Assembly (NCBI GenBank): GCA_964019425.1
Contig: OZ025850.1
Span: forward strand, 638,598-702,597
From: Flectonema sp. DT1601
Lineage: Eukaryota > Euglenozoa > Diplonemea > Diplonemida > Diplonemidae
Direction: 5' to 3'
DNA length: 64,000 nucleotides
The position numbers and the translations under genes are program-made. Positions 11,418-21,699 of this stretch are shown in pieces. The notes under the pieces are model-generated. The model did not search any database and had not been told where the DNA came from. It was given only the letters and a program-made list of their open reading frames with translations. How positions within the stretch are numbered: position 1 is the stretch's first letter; each line of letters starts with the position of its first letter.

Positions 11418-12494
11418 ATGTCGTTCCTTCAAGGGATGCTTGGGTTTGTCACTGATGACGAGATTGCGATGCTTCAGTCTATGGTGAAACATCAAATAGG
11501 AAATGTATTATTTTTTATAATTTTGAACTTGGCGTTTATGGAAAAAGCAAATTTAAATATCCAAAGTGTGAGAGTGGTCCATTACCTTGTCTTAACATCT
11601 ATTGTGCTATGGTGGATGTGGTTAGACTACCAGCATCCTAATGTTGATGTGATGTTGTTAGCTATTAGGGGACACATTGGGGGACTGACAATAGCATTGG
11701 TTGACTTTATGTTATCAAAGACGGGGTTTTTAATGATTCCTGGTATCCTTTTTGGTAATATCATGTGGATGTTAACATATGGATTTACTCTTCACGTTGC
11801 TGTTGCGAATTTTACTTCGTTCTCAACCAGAGGATTGCCTGTCGCTGATTCAATCTCAGAACTGGCCTTGTTATACATCTCAACGTACGCTGTGATCTTG
11901 TTTAGCGGCCTCAGTTCTGATCTTTTCTTTAGTCCAGTTCATAGATTGTTGCATAGCCCGAAGCTCATTAAATACCATAATGAACATCATAGGGCAACTG
12001 AATTGTGTGGACCGATTCTTTACAAAGGAACTGCGCTTGATGATTTTATTATGTCAACGTGTGCTGCCGCAGGTCATTGTTTACTTATTGTTGTTCTACT
12101 TCGATTGGGATTGGGATCTTTGTACTTTTCGATAATTCCTTCGTTCGTTGCGATGATGTTGCCGTATTCACACGCATCTGATATGGGCTTAGTTAATTTG
12201 TTCTTTACTATCCCTGGGAGACTTAATTACATCGCCTATCACAGACTGCATCACATCGATCCTTCGTTAAATCCTGGTCTTACCGCGATAGGTGATAAGA
12301 TATGGGATACCATCCTCAGAACAAAAACTGTTTCGGTTCCTTTTCAAGGAACTGTCGAACAGCGTGAAATGCAACCAAGAGAAGTATCATCGCCATTGTT
12401 TAAAGAAAAACAACAGAAGGGTGTCGATAACTGCAAAACCCTCAACGGAGGAGGAGGTAAGAAACGCAAGGGAAAGGTTGGGTTTGGGAAATAA
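11418..12494 (+). CDS. Fatty-acid hydroxylase / sterol-desaturase superfamily membrane protein
   Basis: 358 residues with several hydrophobic helices in the first 170 residues and again around 205-260. The di-iron histidine boxes are complete: HRLLH (about 175-179), HNEHH (188-192) and HRLHH (about 275-279), with an additional YSHASDMG between the second and third. This is the pattern of the non-haem di-iron hydroxylase/desaturase superfamily acting on lipids in the ER membrane; the substrate cannot be told from sequence. The tail is Lys/Gly-rich. A perfect donor-like GGTAAG occurs near 12,455, so the last 13 or so codons could instead be intron, but I saw no convincing downstream exon. Confidence 0.75.
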   Translation: MSFLQGMLGFVTDDEIAMLQSMVKHQIGNVLFFIILNLAFMEKANLNIQSVRVVHYLVLTSIVLWWMWLDYQHPNVDVMLLAIRGHIGGLTIALVDFMLSKTGFLMIPGILFGNIMWMLTYGFTLHVAVANFTSFSTRGLPVADSISELALLYISTYAVILFSGLSSDLFFSPVHRLLHSPKLIKYHNEHHRATELCGPILYKGTALDDFIMSTCAAAGHCLLIVVLLRLGLGSLYFSIIPSFVAMMLPYSHASDMGLVNLFFTIPGRLNYIAYHRLHHIDPSLNPGLTAIGDKIWDTILRTKTVSVPFQGTVEQREMQPREVSSPLFKEKQQKGVDNCKTLNGGGGKKRKGKVGFGK

Positions 12495-12747
12495 TACCAT
12501 TAAGTGTCTGCCGTTTTTTTTTTGTATACACCTCTTCTTTTTATGTATTCAAAAAAAAACATGATGGAAACTCTCTTGATACCTCCGAAGGTTGGAAATA
12601 CCCTCAAACCACGCTTGTTGTTTACTTTCGAGTTAAGCCTTGACTCTTGTTAGTGGGACTCGTATCCCATTTTAATTAAACTACATTGTTTGCTTCTGTT
12701 CCGCTATACAATGAAATGAGGCTTGAAGAGGTCGACAACAATAAGGG

Positions 12748-12787
<40 letters not shown>

Positions 12788-13311
12788 TTGTAATATTTAA
12801 TAATTCTAACGGTTTGAAAGCAATCCTCACTTAAGCATGGCATCGTTTTTTTGAGTTTTTTTTTTCCCCTTTGAATTCCACTTAGAATCGATCAATTCTC
12901 AAGATTCACAGTCAAGTCTTTGAAGGATTTCGCTGTATTATTCTTGTTAGCTGTGTTCAGGAAATGATGGCTTTCTTTTATTCTATCAAAGGAAGTCTTG
13001 TTTTCTTGTTATTCTTCTGTATATCGGAAAAATACGCAGGTTGCGGCAAAAAAAAAAAAAAAAAAAAAGGAAAAAAAAAAGGAGGGGGAAATTAAAAAAT
13101 AAAGAATTAAAAAAAAAAAAAAAAAAACCAAACTATCGACCGCAAGCTGTTGAATGTGTGTTGGTGAAATTTTGTTGTAATTGTTTTTTTATTTTACAGG
13201 ATAATAAAAAACAAAAAACCACGAAAATTATTTTTATTTTTTTTTTCTCAATTGCATTCGCTCCTTAGTTTGTATTTCTTAGTTCCTTTTCAGTTGACCT
13301 CCATATTCACG
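12495..13311. other. Intergenic, homopolymer-rich
   Basis: Contains a T run of about 38 bases (12,749-12,786) and A-rich runs near 13,050-13,125. A polypyrimidine-AG (TTCCTTTTCAG, ending about 13,292) precedes the next start codon by about 20 bases and might be a 5' UTR splice acceptor. Confidence 0.5.
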
Positions 13312-14373
13312 ATGCCTGAAGAAAGCACAGGTCCAGTCGGCAGATGCGGAGCCCACAGCGAAGTTATATTTTTAGCGATCGGGTTCGGACTGTCAAGCAG
13401 CTTGTTGGTGATTATCAACAAGTGGGCTCTAAAGAACTTTCCTTACGGAGCAACACTAACTGCTCTCCAATTTGCAGTATCAGCTTTGGTTGCAAAGTTG
13501 ATTGGCGTATTGGGAATCAGTCCTGTTGACCCTCTGGAGTACAGTAAAGTTATTGGGTTCATGCCAGCAGTTTGCATGTTTTATATATCCGTTGCTACTA
13601 ATTTAAAGTTGTTAGAGATTGCGAATGTCGATACTTTTATTGTGGTTCGTTCCTGTGTTCCATTATTCACAATGGCTTTGGAGATGGTGATGCTCAAAAC
13701 AAGTTTCCCTGGTGTTAAAACCCTTCTAACTCTCCTTTTAATTATAGCTGGTGCCTGCGGGTTTGTCGCGACTGACCAAGGGTTCCGCTGGGAAGCTGCT
13801 TGGTACGCTCTGACTTACTTGTGTGCCTTCACTGTTGATCAGGTTTTAATTAAGAAGATTGTAATGGACGTAACGTTGACTCGTTGGGGTCTTGTGTTTT
13901 ACAATAACTTACTAGCACTTGTCCTAATGCCTGTGGGAATGTACGTCACGGGAGAATGGACAAAACTTGGACAGCAGCTTGAAGACAAGAATCTTCTGTT
14001 GCAGATGACAACATTCGAAGTAGCATTTCCAGTTCTTCTGTCCTGTGCGTTTGGTATTTCAATTAGTTTCTTTGGTCTCAATGCACGTAAAGCTCTAACG
14101 GCAACGGCATTCACGGTTTTAGGAGTTGTGTGTAAGTTCATTACTGTATTTGTTAATACTGTTGCATGGGACAGTCATGCATCACCAATTGGAATATTCT
14201 TCTGCTGTGTGTGTATTGCTGGAGGTATTTTATTCCAACGTGTTCAGGGAGCTTCTGTTGTCACTCATCCAAATGCAAAGGCGGCACCTGTACCAGTTCC
14301 AGCAGAGCAGCCGACTTCACCTGTCCCACCTTCAAGTTCGGCAGCCATGAGGTCAGTGACACCAGCTCGGTAA
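13312..14373 (+). CDS. Nucleotide-sugar transporter, GONST/GDP-fucose-transporter-like (SLC35 / DMT superfamily)
   Basis: 353 residues from the first ATG; the open frame extends about 60 bases upstream without an ATG. About ten hydrophobic segments span the protein, with a soluble Pro/Ala/Ser-rich tail. Diagnostic stretches are INKWAL near the first helix, LLEIANVDTFIVVRSCVPLF, GLVFYNNLLALVLMPVG and KALTATAFTVLGVVCKFITV. These closely resemble plant GONST4/GFT1 and related GDP-sugar transporters, which exchange nucleotide sugar for GMP across the Golgi membrane for glycan synthesis. A GDP-sugar substrate is inferred from this resemblance and not proven. No intron in the coding part. Confidence 0.8.
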   Translation: MPEESTGPVGRCGAHSEVIFLAIGFGLSSSLLVIINKWALKNFPYGATLTALQFAVSALVAKLIGVLGISPVDPLEYSKVIGFMPAVCMFYISVATNLKLLEIANVDTFIVVRSCVPLFTMALEMVMLKTSFPGVKTLLTLLLIIAGACGFVATDQGFRWEAAWYALTYLCAFTVDQVLIKKIVMDVTLTRWGLVFYNNLLALVLMPVGMYVTGEWTKLGQQLEDKNLLLQMTTFEVAFPVLLSCAFGISISFFGLNARKALTATAFTVLGVVCKFITVFVNTVAWDSHASPIGIFFCCVCIAGGILFQRVQGASVVTHPNAKAAPVPVPAEQPTSPVPPSSSAAMRSVTPAR

Positions 14374-15993
14374 GGACAAAGATTATTATTAAATAGCTGA
14401 GTGATGTTGTTATTCAACTCCGCATTTCAGGTTGTGATTACACGTGAGATGCGCTCAAGGGATTGTTCGCATTATCTGCGTTTTGCTCAGCAGATTACGA
14501 AAACATTCAGAAATCAGAAGTCAATAATCTCCTCTGCGTTGAGTAGCAGAAGTGGGTTGCTGTGAGGGGGGCACAAAAGAAAACGAAGCTGTCAATCATC
14601 TCCTTCGAATCAGTCTGGTGACTGTGATGTGCAACCCGCCCTCCCCTTTGCGTTACTTTCTACGATTTTTATGCACTCTCCTCTCAAGCTTGGGAAGGTT
14701 ACTGATGCTGCCTTGCTGTCGTTTCTTAGTCTTTCCCTGTGTGTTCTCGCTCCTCACCCATTCATTCATTTATTCAAGTTTCCCTTTTGCACCTATTAAT
14801 ATCGACGAACCTTCAGACAGGGTAGTTTAAGCTAAACGTTTTTTTCTAACACAGATGAAGTCGGAGAAGAAACTATTCAGATTAAGAGCCGTTATTTATT
14901 ACGTAGTTCAGTTTCACTGTCTGCGATCAACGGCATGCAGGATTCACCTGAGGTTTTTTTTTTTTCCCCTCATTCTTTCATTCTATTCCCCTTAAAGCGT
15001 GCTACCACATCCCACAGGGGAGTTCTTTCTTTTGATTCTGGGACACTCTCTACAGGTTTTATAAAATAATAAGAGATTATCTCGTTAGAGAAGTGTGTCT
15101 TTCCCTCCCCCCCTTCCTTTTGTGGTTGTTGCCTTTTATCCTTCTACAGTCAGAAGAAAACGATTTATTTTTCGTTTGTCGGCTGCAGCAGGCGAGGGGC
15201 GGGTGTCTCAATTATTACATATCCCTAAATATAGGTCGAAGAAGAAACTGATAAAATAAGTCAAAAGGTTTCTATATAAAAATATAAAGTTCAAAATGAC
15301 ATCAGTATTATTTGGTGTTTTTTTTTTTTTTTCCCCTTCTTTTTTTTCTTTTGGTTCGTGTGCGCGCATTTTCATTCAGCCAACACAACCGACGTAGTTG
15401 GTCTCCTTTTTACAATAACCGTCCAGTCAGATTCCCCCCTCAGAATCACTATGGTTAACAACTTCTTGCATGGGACCGCGACAAACAACTTCCGTCTCCC
15501 CCCTGGTGAGGATGGATGCTTGCCGTGAGCTGTTAAACCCGATGCAAAATTTCAAAAAAAAAAAAAGTTGGGAAAAACAGTAAAAGAAATGAGTGCATTA
15601 AAGACAACTGAGATTCCGTGTTGATAAAAAAAAAAAACAGAAAAAAGAAGAGAAAAAAAAAATTGATACAAAAAAAAAAAAAAAAAAAAAAAAGAGGCAA
15701 AAAAAAGAGTGGTTGTCGGAGAACGAGAAAAAAAAAAAAAAAAAAAAAAAAAAACAAGATTTAATATTAATAATAATAATGATAATAATAATTAATATTA
15801 AGAGGTGAATGACATTACGTGAACCCGGATTATCCGTACGAGTGCTTTCAAGGTTATAACGATTAATATTTAAAAAAATAATTTACATCCCTTCAGGAGA
15901 GAAAACATCTCATGTAAACTATTGTGGGTTATTGGCAAACTGTGTAAAAATTTCAAAAAAAAAAAAAAAAAAAACCCTTTCCTCAGCATCACA
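14374..15993. other. Intergenic, 1.6 kb
   Basis: Mixed-composition spacer then A-rich runs (15,664-15,694, 15,727-15,754) and a TAA/AAT microsatellite-like patch at 15,760-15,800. ORFs here are low-complexity. No gene seen. Confidence 0.55.
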
Positions 15994-16425
15994 ATGTCCA
16001 GTAATAAAAATGATAAGAAAGAGGAGGCACCAAAGAGTGCAGAAGAACTTCAGATGGAGTACAGTCAGTTAAAGCAACACCACGACCAGCTGGCAAGAAA
16101 GTTAGCAGAGATGGAAGTTGAAAAACACGATCACGTATTAGTAGAGAAAGCACTGGCACCATTGGAACCTGAGAGAAAGTGTTTCCGTTCCATTGGAGGA
16201 GTTATGATCGAAAAGACTGCAAAGGAAGTACTTCCTGTTATTCAAGATTCCATAAAAAAAATAGAAGAAGTTATTGAAAACCTTACCAAGCAAGCTGCTC
16301 AAAAGCAAACAGAAATGAGCGATTTCATTGACAAGCATCAGTTGAATGCCGCCGCTGGTGGGCCACAGGCTGAGGCGAGTTCCGCACCTGCGATTGAACA
16401 AAAGAAAACTGGTGTCCTTGCATAG
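15994..16425 (+). CDS. PFDN2: Prefoldin subunit 2
   Basis: 143 residues. Two heptad-rich helices (about 15-48 and 85-118) flank the beta-hairpin signature KALAPLEPERKCFRSIGGVM, typical of beta-class prefoldin subunit 2 (family pattern: L.P..p.RkCyR.iGGvLveRTV.evlP). The motif continues with EKTAKEVLPVI. Prefoldin is the six-subunit cytosolic cochaperone that passes unfolded actin and tubulin to the chaperonin CCT. The length matches the family. The chosen ATG follows a poly-A stretch and CTCAGCATCACA; the frame is open further upstream but only through the A run. The Ala-rich C-terminal tail is variable in the family. Confidence 0.92.
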   Translation: MSSNKNDKKEEAPKSAEELQMEYSQLKQHHDQLARKLAEMEVEKHDHVLVEKALAPLEPERKCFRSIGGVMIEKTAKEVLPVIQDSIKKIEEVIENLTKQAAQKQTEMSDFIDKHQLNAAAGGPQAEASSAPAIEQKKTGVLA

Positions 16426-17373
16426 ATGAGTCACACAGTAGTCTAACTTGTCGGGTGGTAGTTGAGCCATGTAGTTTTTCACAGAGGCAGAAGAAGAAGG
16501 GGAAAAAAAAAAAAAAATAAAGAAAAACAGAACAAAAAAAAAAAAAAAAAAAATTGAAACAAAAAAACAGTGTGTACCCATCCATTAGATTTTGCTCCCA
16601 CCTCCTCATTTCCTTCCCAACAAACACATTCAGCAGCTGAGTGGCTTCTGTCAGCGGAAATGGAAAAGAATTCTGTTCTGTTACGTGTAGTCTGCATCAC
16701 GTTAACAGTTATTAAATATCTGCGTACTCAAATAATGAAGTGAACAACACCAGAAGGCACTTGGCCCTCATCTAATTCGTGTTGTCAATTGAACGACTTA
16801 ATTCTATTTGGTTTTTAGTTTTAAACATCTTCATCATGATCGTGGTTATTCACGTGATTCAAATTGTCAAAGAAAGTTGACAAAAAAAAAAAAAAAAAAG
16901 GAAAGTACGCCCCAACCCCCCCTAGCCAGCGCTCAGTCAATTCAACAGTCCGACTCTGACGAGAATCAATTCAAAGACTTCAATGCTTTTTTTAGAAGTT
17001 TGGTTGTAGTCGAGTCGTTCATAAAAAAGAATAAAGAACGAGAAGAGAAAAGATGAACAGTTCCAAAAAAGATCATTAAGCTGGTAGCTCAGTACCTGAA
17101 TGGATGTTACTGTGTTCTGAAGTTTAGTATTTCTCTTTAAGAAAACACATAAATATGATTCTTCCTCTCTTTGAAAATCGGCGTTATCAGCCGTCTCTCT
17201 AACACGCGGGCGGTGGGTTTAGGTAGTCATTTGTTTCAAGTTATTCTATGTCTCTTATCGTCTGTGAGAGTCTGAGCTTTTTTCCTGACTTAAATGACGA
17301 AAATAAAATGAACTGTCTTGCGTATTTGAGATAACCGCCCTTATCAATTTCCATCAGGTGAGTCGTAGGTAAC
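16426..17373. other. Intergenic
   Basis: A-rich runs at 16,502-16,553 and 16,881-16,898. No supported gene. The ORF spanning about 16,808-17,056 has no ATG in frame near its start and a poly-Lys core from an A run. Confidence 0.55.
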
Positions 17374-20199
17374 ATGCAACACCCGAATCAACATATGGAA
17401 TATGGACATGAATACTCTGGACAGTACACTGAGGATTATAACACTCAGGGTTATTGGTATCCAACCAGCTACGATCATCAACAACCACAGCAGTCGTATG
17501 GTAATGGTAATTACGATCAGGGATTCTATCAACCAGACAGAGCTGTAATAAAACCCGCTGAGAGGTATTATGATCAGAGTTATTATGAATGTCGTGAAAA
17601 CGTTGTAGGGAGAAGTCAGAAACGAAAAAAAAAAAAGAAGAAGAAGGAAAAACCGCAAGAAGATCCAGCCTCTCCCATCACCTTCGCACATTGTGAAATA
17701 TTACTTGCCGCTGGTTTGGTGTTGTTGGCGAGGGAGACTGTCCTTACTCCGTTGGGTAAGAAAAGAAAACGTAAAAAGAAATCCACTCAGCAGCAACCCG
17801 TCGTCAAACTGACGGAACCCTCCCCGTGCCTTAAGAATAATAAGGAACTCCATTCTGAGACACCAGTTAAGGTAGTTCGAGTTGTACCTCCAGAGGAAGA
17901 TAAATCACTAACTGAGGGTATTAAACAAACAACACCTTCCACTGACAGTTGCTTAACTGCTCCTGGTAGCAGTCCTGTCGACCAGCCGGCTGACTACAAA
18001 ACGGAATTCCCATCTCCAAATGACGCTCGCGATAATATCTATGCGACGAGAAATTGGGCGCAACAAAAGTTGACCTACCTGGAGAAGATGAAGAACACGA
18101 TGTGGGGAAAAGTTAAACCAACTGAAGTTCAATCAACAGAACCAACGATGTCAGATAAAGAGAAAGATTGGGAAACTGTAGACGAGTCGGAGTCCGACAA
18201 CGACGGATGGCCAACTCTCGGACGAGCTAAAGAAAAATCAAAACCATCAACGACAACTGTTCGCATGGCCCACCGAGTCTGGAGAACAGCTTCTGTTATG
18301 GAGAAAGTATGTGGTGTCAAACAGCAGCAACAGATGCCAGATCACACTTTAAAACAACCTCTTCAGCACTCGACTACTAAATCAGATGATAAGCAACCCG
18401 ATCAGGACTCTCCGAAGAAGAAGAAGAAAAAAAAAAAGTCGAAGAGCGACGCACCGCAACTCCTAATTGTCGGAAGCCAACGCGACTCGCAGCGAGCGGC
18501 CAAACTTATGCAAAAGATAAAGCAAATGGAAAATATAAAGTTTCTTGAAAACGAAATAAAAGCAAAACTTGAAGGTCGGGAGAAGAGCAAGAAACCGAGA
18601 GCGGCTTTGGATGTTTCACTTTTCAGTTTCGTAGAAAAGAAAGAAAAGCAAGCAGCTGGTGGAAAAGAAGGAAAACCAAGTCAGCAGCCGAAGAAGGAGC
18701 TGACAGAGGCCCCGTGGGCTTCAAAAGCTAATTCTGCAACTCATCAACGTCCTGCTGCTGTCATCACAACAGTTGTGGATGTCGAAGTTAAGAAATCGAA
18801 AGCAAACTCAGCAGGACACTCGAAGCCCGCTGGTGTTCAAAGTACAGCAGGAAGTCTATCTGTTCTACCTTGGGGTAGAGGTGGTGGTGGTCGCTCATCA
18901 ACTTCAGAAGAGTTGTGGCCTTTATTACCAACTCCTGTAAAGAAAATGACTCCTCCGAAAAAAAAAGAATCCGCCGTCAAGAGTCCAAAACCTTCAGCAA
19001 AGAAAACAAAGGAAGTTGCGAAAACTTCAAAAACTGTTTGCGGGCTGAAGTTAGTAAAGCCAGCGAGTGCGCCCATTAAAACAATATCTGATGAGGACCA
19101 ACCAGAACCAAAGAAAAGACAACTCCGACTACTAACTCGTGGTAAGCAACTCGACTTGGTACTCAACCCTGACAAGATGTTTACAGACAGAGTTGAAGTC
19201 GTTCAGTCTCGTCAGAAAACTTTAAAAGATCACAAACGACTTAAGAAGAAACAAAGTCGCATAAAGAGAGTCTACCTCAAGGAAATATCACATCTTCAGG
19301 CAGCAATAAAGGAAGCCAACACAGTCATTAAAATGGACACCGTTTGCGGTGGAATAACAGCAAACGGAGAGTGCATAAATGATGGAATTATGTACTTCGT
19401 TGAAACCACTCCCGGGATCGATGAATTAGTGAAGTCATCAACACGTGACTACCTGTCTCCGATTCACCCGTTGGCGTCTCTTGTGGATTCCAGGACTGGA
19501 AAAGTTGCGAAAAAGACCGACACCATACGAAGTTACGTCGATCAAACTCTCACTAATGAAGTAGACGATACTGCAGTAGAACTCGTACACGAACTTAAGA
19601 ACATGAAAAAGGGAGCTAAAAAACGTTACGTTGTTGGACTCAGAGAGTGCACTAAGTTGACTAAAAGTAATTCACTCAAAGCAGCTCTGGTCGTACCTGA
19701 CATCGCTGCTTCTAAAGATGTTGGTGGACTGGACCAAACAATAGCTCGAATAATTCAGAACTGCCGAAGTCACGGCACTCCTGTTGTATTTACGCATTCA
19801 ATTCACACTTTAGGAGTGAAGTGTTTTGGTCCAAACTTAGCCAAGACTTCTTGTATTGGATTAGTTAACGTTGATGGGGCTCATGGTACCTTTTCTAAAC
19901 TAACTCGATTCGCTGATGCTGCTCGTCAGTCTTTCGAACAGATCTGCCGCGAGAACCCTGACGTTCAACTTGAGCCTCTGACGATTATCAAAACTGAGAA
20001 GGAGATAATGATGTCGCGAGCTGCTCAAGAAAAGAAGGAAAGGGAACAGGCAGAAGGAGAGCGAAAGGCTCGACTTGAAATTCAATTCGAACAAGCGATG
20101 GCTTCTCTAAGGGATCGAACAACAAAAACAGAACGCCCGAAGAAGAAGAGAGATCGCGAAAGACTTGAGAAAGTACGTCAGAACATTCTAAGCAAATAA
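17374..20199 (+). CDS. SECISBP2: SECIS-binding protein 2-like protein (C-terminal L7Ae RNA-binding domain)
   Basis: 941 residues, intronless. Residues 1-75 are Tyr/Gln/Gly/Asn-rich and prion-like. The middle is long, basic and disordered with many Lys runs and short WPTLG- and W-containing motifs. The C-terminal segment, about 715-865, matches the SBP2/SBP2L RNA-binding region: ELVHELKNMKKGAKKRYVVG, then LREC, AALVVPDIAASKDVGGLDQT, GTPVVFTHSIHTLG and FADAARQSFEQI. The human protein has the same order (KRRLVLGLREV, then GGLDDTL, PFVFALNRKALGR, AARQAY). SBP2 binds the SECIS kink-turn in selenoprotein mRNAs and recruits the selenocysteine elongation factor. Its presence suggests that this organism makes selenoproteins. 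A charged helix ends the protein. Confidence 0.85.
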   Translation: MQHPNQHMEYGHEYSGQYTEDYNTQGYWYPTSYDHQQPQQSYGNGNYDQGFYQPDRAVIKPAERYYDQSYYECRENVVGRSQKRKKKKKKKEKPQEDPASPITFAHCEILLAAGLVLLARETVLTPLGKKRKRKKKSTQQQPVVKLTEPSPCLKNNKELHSETPVKVVRVVPPEEDKSLTEGIKQTTPSTDSCLTAPGSSPVDQPADYKTEFPSPNDARDNIYATRNWAQQKLTYLEKMKNTMWGKVKPTEVQSTEPTMSDKEKDWETVDESESDNDGWPTLGRAKEKSKPSTTTVRMAHRVWRTASVMEKVCGVKQQQQMPDHTLKQPLQHSTTKSDDKQPDQDSPKKKKKKKKSKSDAPQLLIVGSQRDSQRAAKLMQKIKQMENIKFLENEIKAKLEGREKSKKPRAALDVSLFSFVEKKEKQAAGGKEGKPSQQPKKELTEAPWASKANSATHQRPAAVITTVVDVEVKKSKANSAGHSKPAGVQSTAGSLSVLPWGRGGGGRSSTSEELWPLLPTPVKKMTPPKKKESAVKSPKPSAKKTKEVAKTSKTVCGLKLVKPASAPIKTISDEDQPEPKKRQLRLLTRGKQLDLVLNPDKMFTDRVEVVQSRQKTLKDHKRLKKKQSRIKRVYLKEISHLQAAIKEANTVIKMDTVCGGITANGECINDGIMYFVETTPGIDELVKSSTRDYLSPIHPLASLVDSRTGKVAKKTDTIRSYVDQTLTNEVDDTAVELVHELKNMKKGAKKRYVVGLRECTKLTKSNSLKAALVVPDIAASKDVGGLDQTIARIIQNCRSHGTPVVFTHSIHTLGVKCFGPNLAKTSCIGLVNVDGAHGTFSKLTRFADAARQSFEQICRENPDVQLEPLTIIKTEKEIMMSRAAQEKKEREQAEGERKARLEIQFEQAMASLRDRTTKTERPKKKRDRERLEKVRQNILSK

Positions 20200-21090
20200 T
20201 TAGATGGGGTCTGTCGTCAACCAAAATCCAATTTTATGATATTTTTTGATATTTAATTTAATCTCTCAAAATCCCTACGAAACCCGTCATCGTTTTCCTA
20301 TAAACAATTGTTATGCGGAGTAGATTGACATTCTTGCTGTGTCATTTTATAACCCAATGCTCTTCAATTTTTTTTTTTTTTTTTTTTTTGATTTGATAAA
20401 AAAGTAATAACGGCAAACTGTTAACATGTCATGTAGTTGAGTGCTGTCTTGCAATCATATTCCAGTTACCGAACTGTGCTCTTGGAGTTTTGTACTTTTA
20501 CCATTCTGTCACGAAGTTATATTTTTTCTTTCTTTTTTTTCAGTGAATGTGATTGATGTTATGTCTCTTCTAAACTTACTAAAATCTGACTTTAGTGATT
20601 TATTGTTATTTTTGGCACCCACCGTTGAAGGGGAGTTTTTTTTTTTTTTTTTTAAATTCTTTTTATTTGTACTGGTCGGAGACTATAGTGATGAGGAGTT
20701 TCTTCTAGCCATCAACGTTTTTGATTTTCGTTGTTTTTTTTTTTTTTTTTGATACTTTTTTTTTTTTTTTCAATTTTTTTTTTTTTGGAGAACAGCTTCA
20801 AATGCCGTCTTCGTATTCGACTTTTCAAAAGGACGTCGACGTACTTTTTTATTAGGGACTTGTTTGTTCCTTTCCCCAGTTAGTTAATTCTACGTCGTGG
20901 ACAATTCTGTTATCACATAAAGAAATGTTATTATTTTCATCAGGTACTGTAAGCTAGTTGTCTTTTATTGAGGCGATTGCGTTGTTTTTTTTTTTTTTTT
21001 AAATTTGCTTTTTTTTTTGTGTTGATTATATATTCAATGTGACAGTAGAGATCTTCTCACACACCCCCCACTTACACATATTTTTAAAAA
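20200..21090. other. Intergenic, T-rich
   Basis: Several T runs (20,369-20,389, 20,637-20,653, 20,733-20,785, 20,983-21,000). No gene seen. Confidence 0.55.
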
Positions 21091-21333
21091 ATGTCGGGAC
21101 CGAACAGCTTTGTTCAGGTCCACGGCTCACATGGTACAGGGATATCAAGCAGCTTTATGACAAAACCAGGAGGTAGTATGGGAATATCTCCCGCGTTAGG
21201 TTTCGATATTGTTTATGATTCTCCCTGGACAGCAGACCAGACTGCTGACCTCGCTAATATTGTTGGATTTGGGATTCATGGTTCTGGTTCAGGGACATCG
21301 TACCCGGAAGTAAAGGATGCAAGTATGATGTAA
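21091..21333 (+). CDS. Small Gly/Ser-rich protein of unknown function
   Basis: 80 residues with a clean ATG after an A-rich leader (TTTTTAAAAAATG), normal non-low-complexity composition, and an AATAAA 33 bases past the stop (21,367). The sequence contains GSHGTGISSSF, SMGISPALGFDIVYDSPW and IVGFGIHGSGSG; the glycine-rich ends surround a more hydrophobic centre. No transmembrane helix or known domain was recognised. It lies in a gap between the SBP2-like gene and ITFG2, on the same strand. Being free of homopolymer-derived residues, it looks like a real gene rather than a spurious ORF, but it could be the first exon of a longer gene. Confidence 0.5.
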   Translation: MSGPNSFVQVHGSHGTGISSSFMTKPGGSMGISPALGFDIVYDSPWTADQTADLANIVGFGIHGSGSGTSYPEVKDASMM

Positions 21334-21699
21334 CTACTGTCTTCCCCTTCTTGTTACTGAAGGGGAAATAAAGAAACCAATCACCGTGGGCTCATCTTAC
21401 TTCTATGATGTAAACCTATCAAAGAAAAAAACAACAAGAATTGGAAAAAAAAAATGGGAAAAAAAAAAAAAAAAAAAAAAAAAAGGTGAGCTTTTTCTCG
21501 CTTTCAAAGAATTAGTTACACAATGCTATCTCAGGCATCTTTTTGTTAAATTTCTGTTTTTTTTTTTTTTTCATATGCAACGATTTGCATTATTTCTTTC
21601 ATTACAGTACAAAAGGAGTAATGGTTTAGCTATCGTCGTGACGTGATTGGTAAGTAAATTAATAAAAAGTTTCTCACAGGGTAGAATAGGAGCAACGAA
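21334..21699. other. Intergenic
   Basis: Includes the AATAAA at 21,367, an A run at 21,466-21,484 and a T run near 21,557-21,571. No gene seen. Confidence 0.5.

Noticed and set aside
16808-17056. 82-codon ORF after prefoldin 2
   Set aside because: No in-frame ATG near its start and a poly-Lys core from an A run.
17077-17140. tRNA-like start (GGTAGCTCAGT)
   Set aside because: An A-box-like phrase only; no matching B-box or cloverleaf could be formed.
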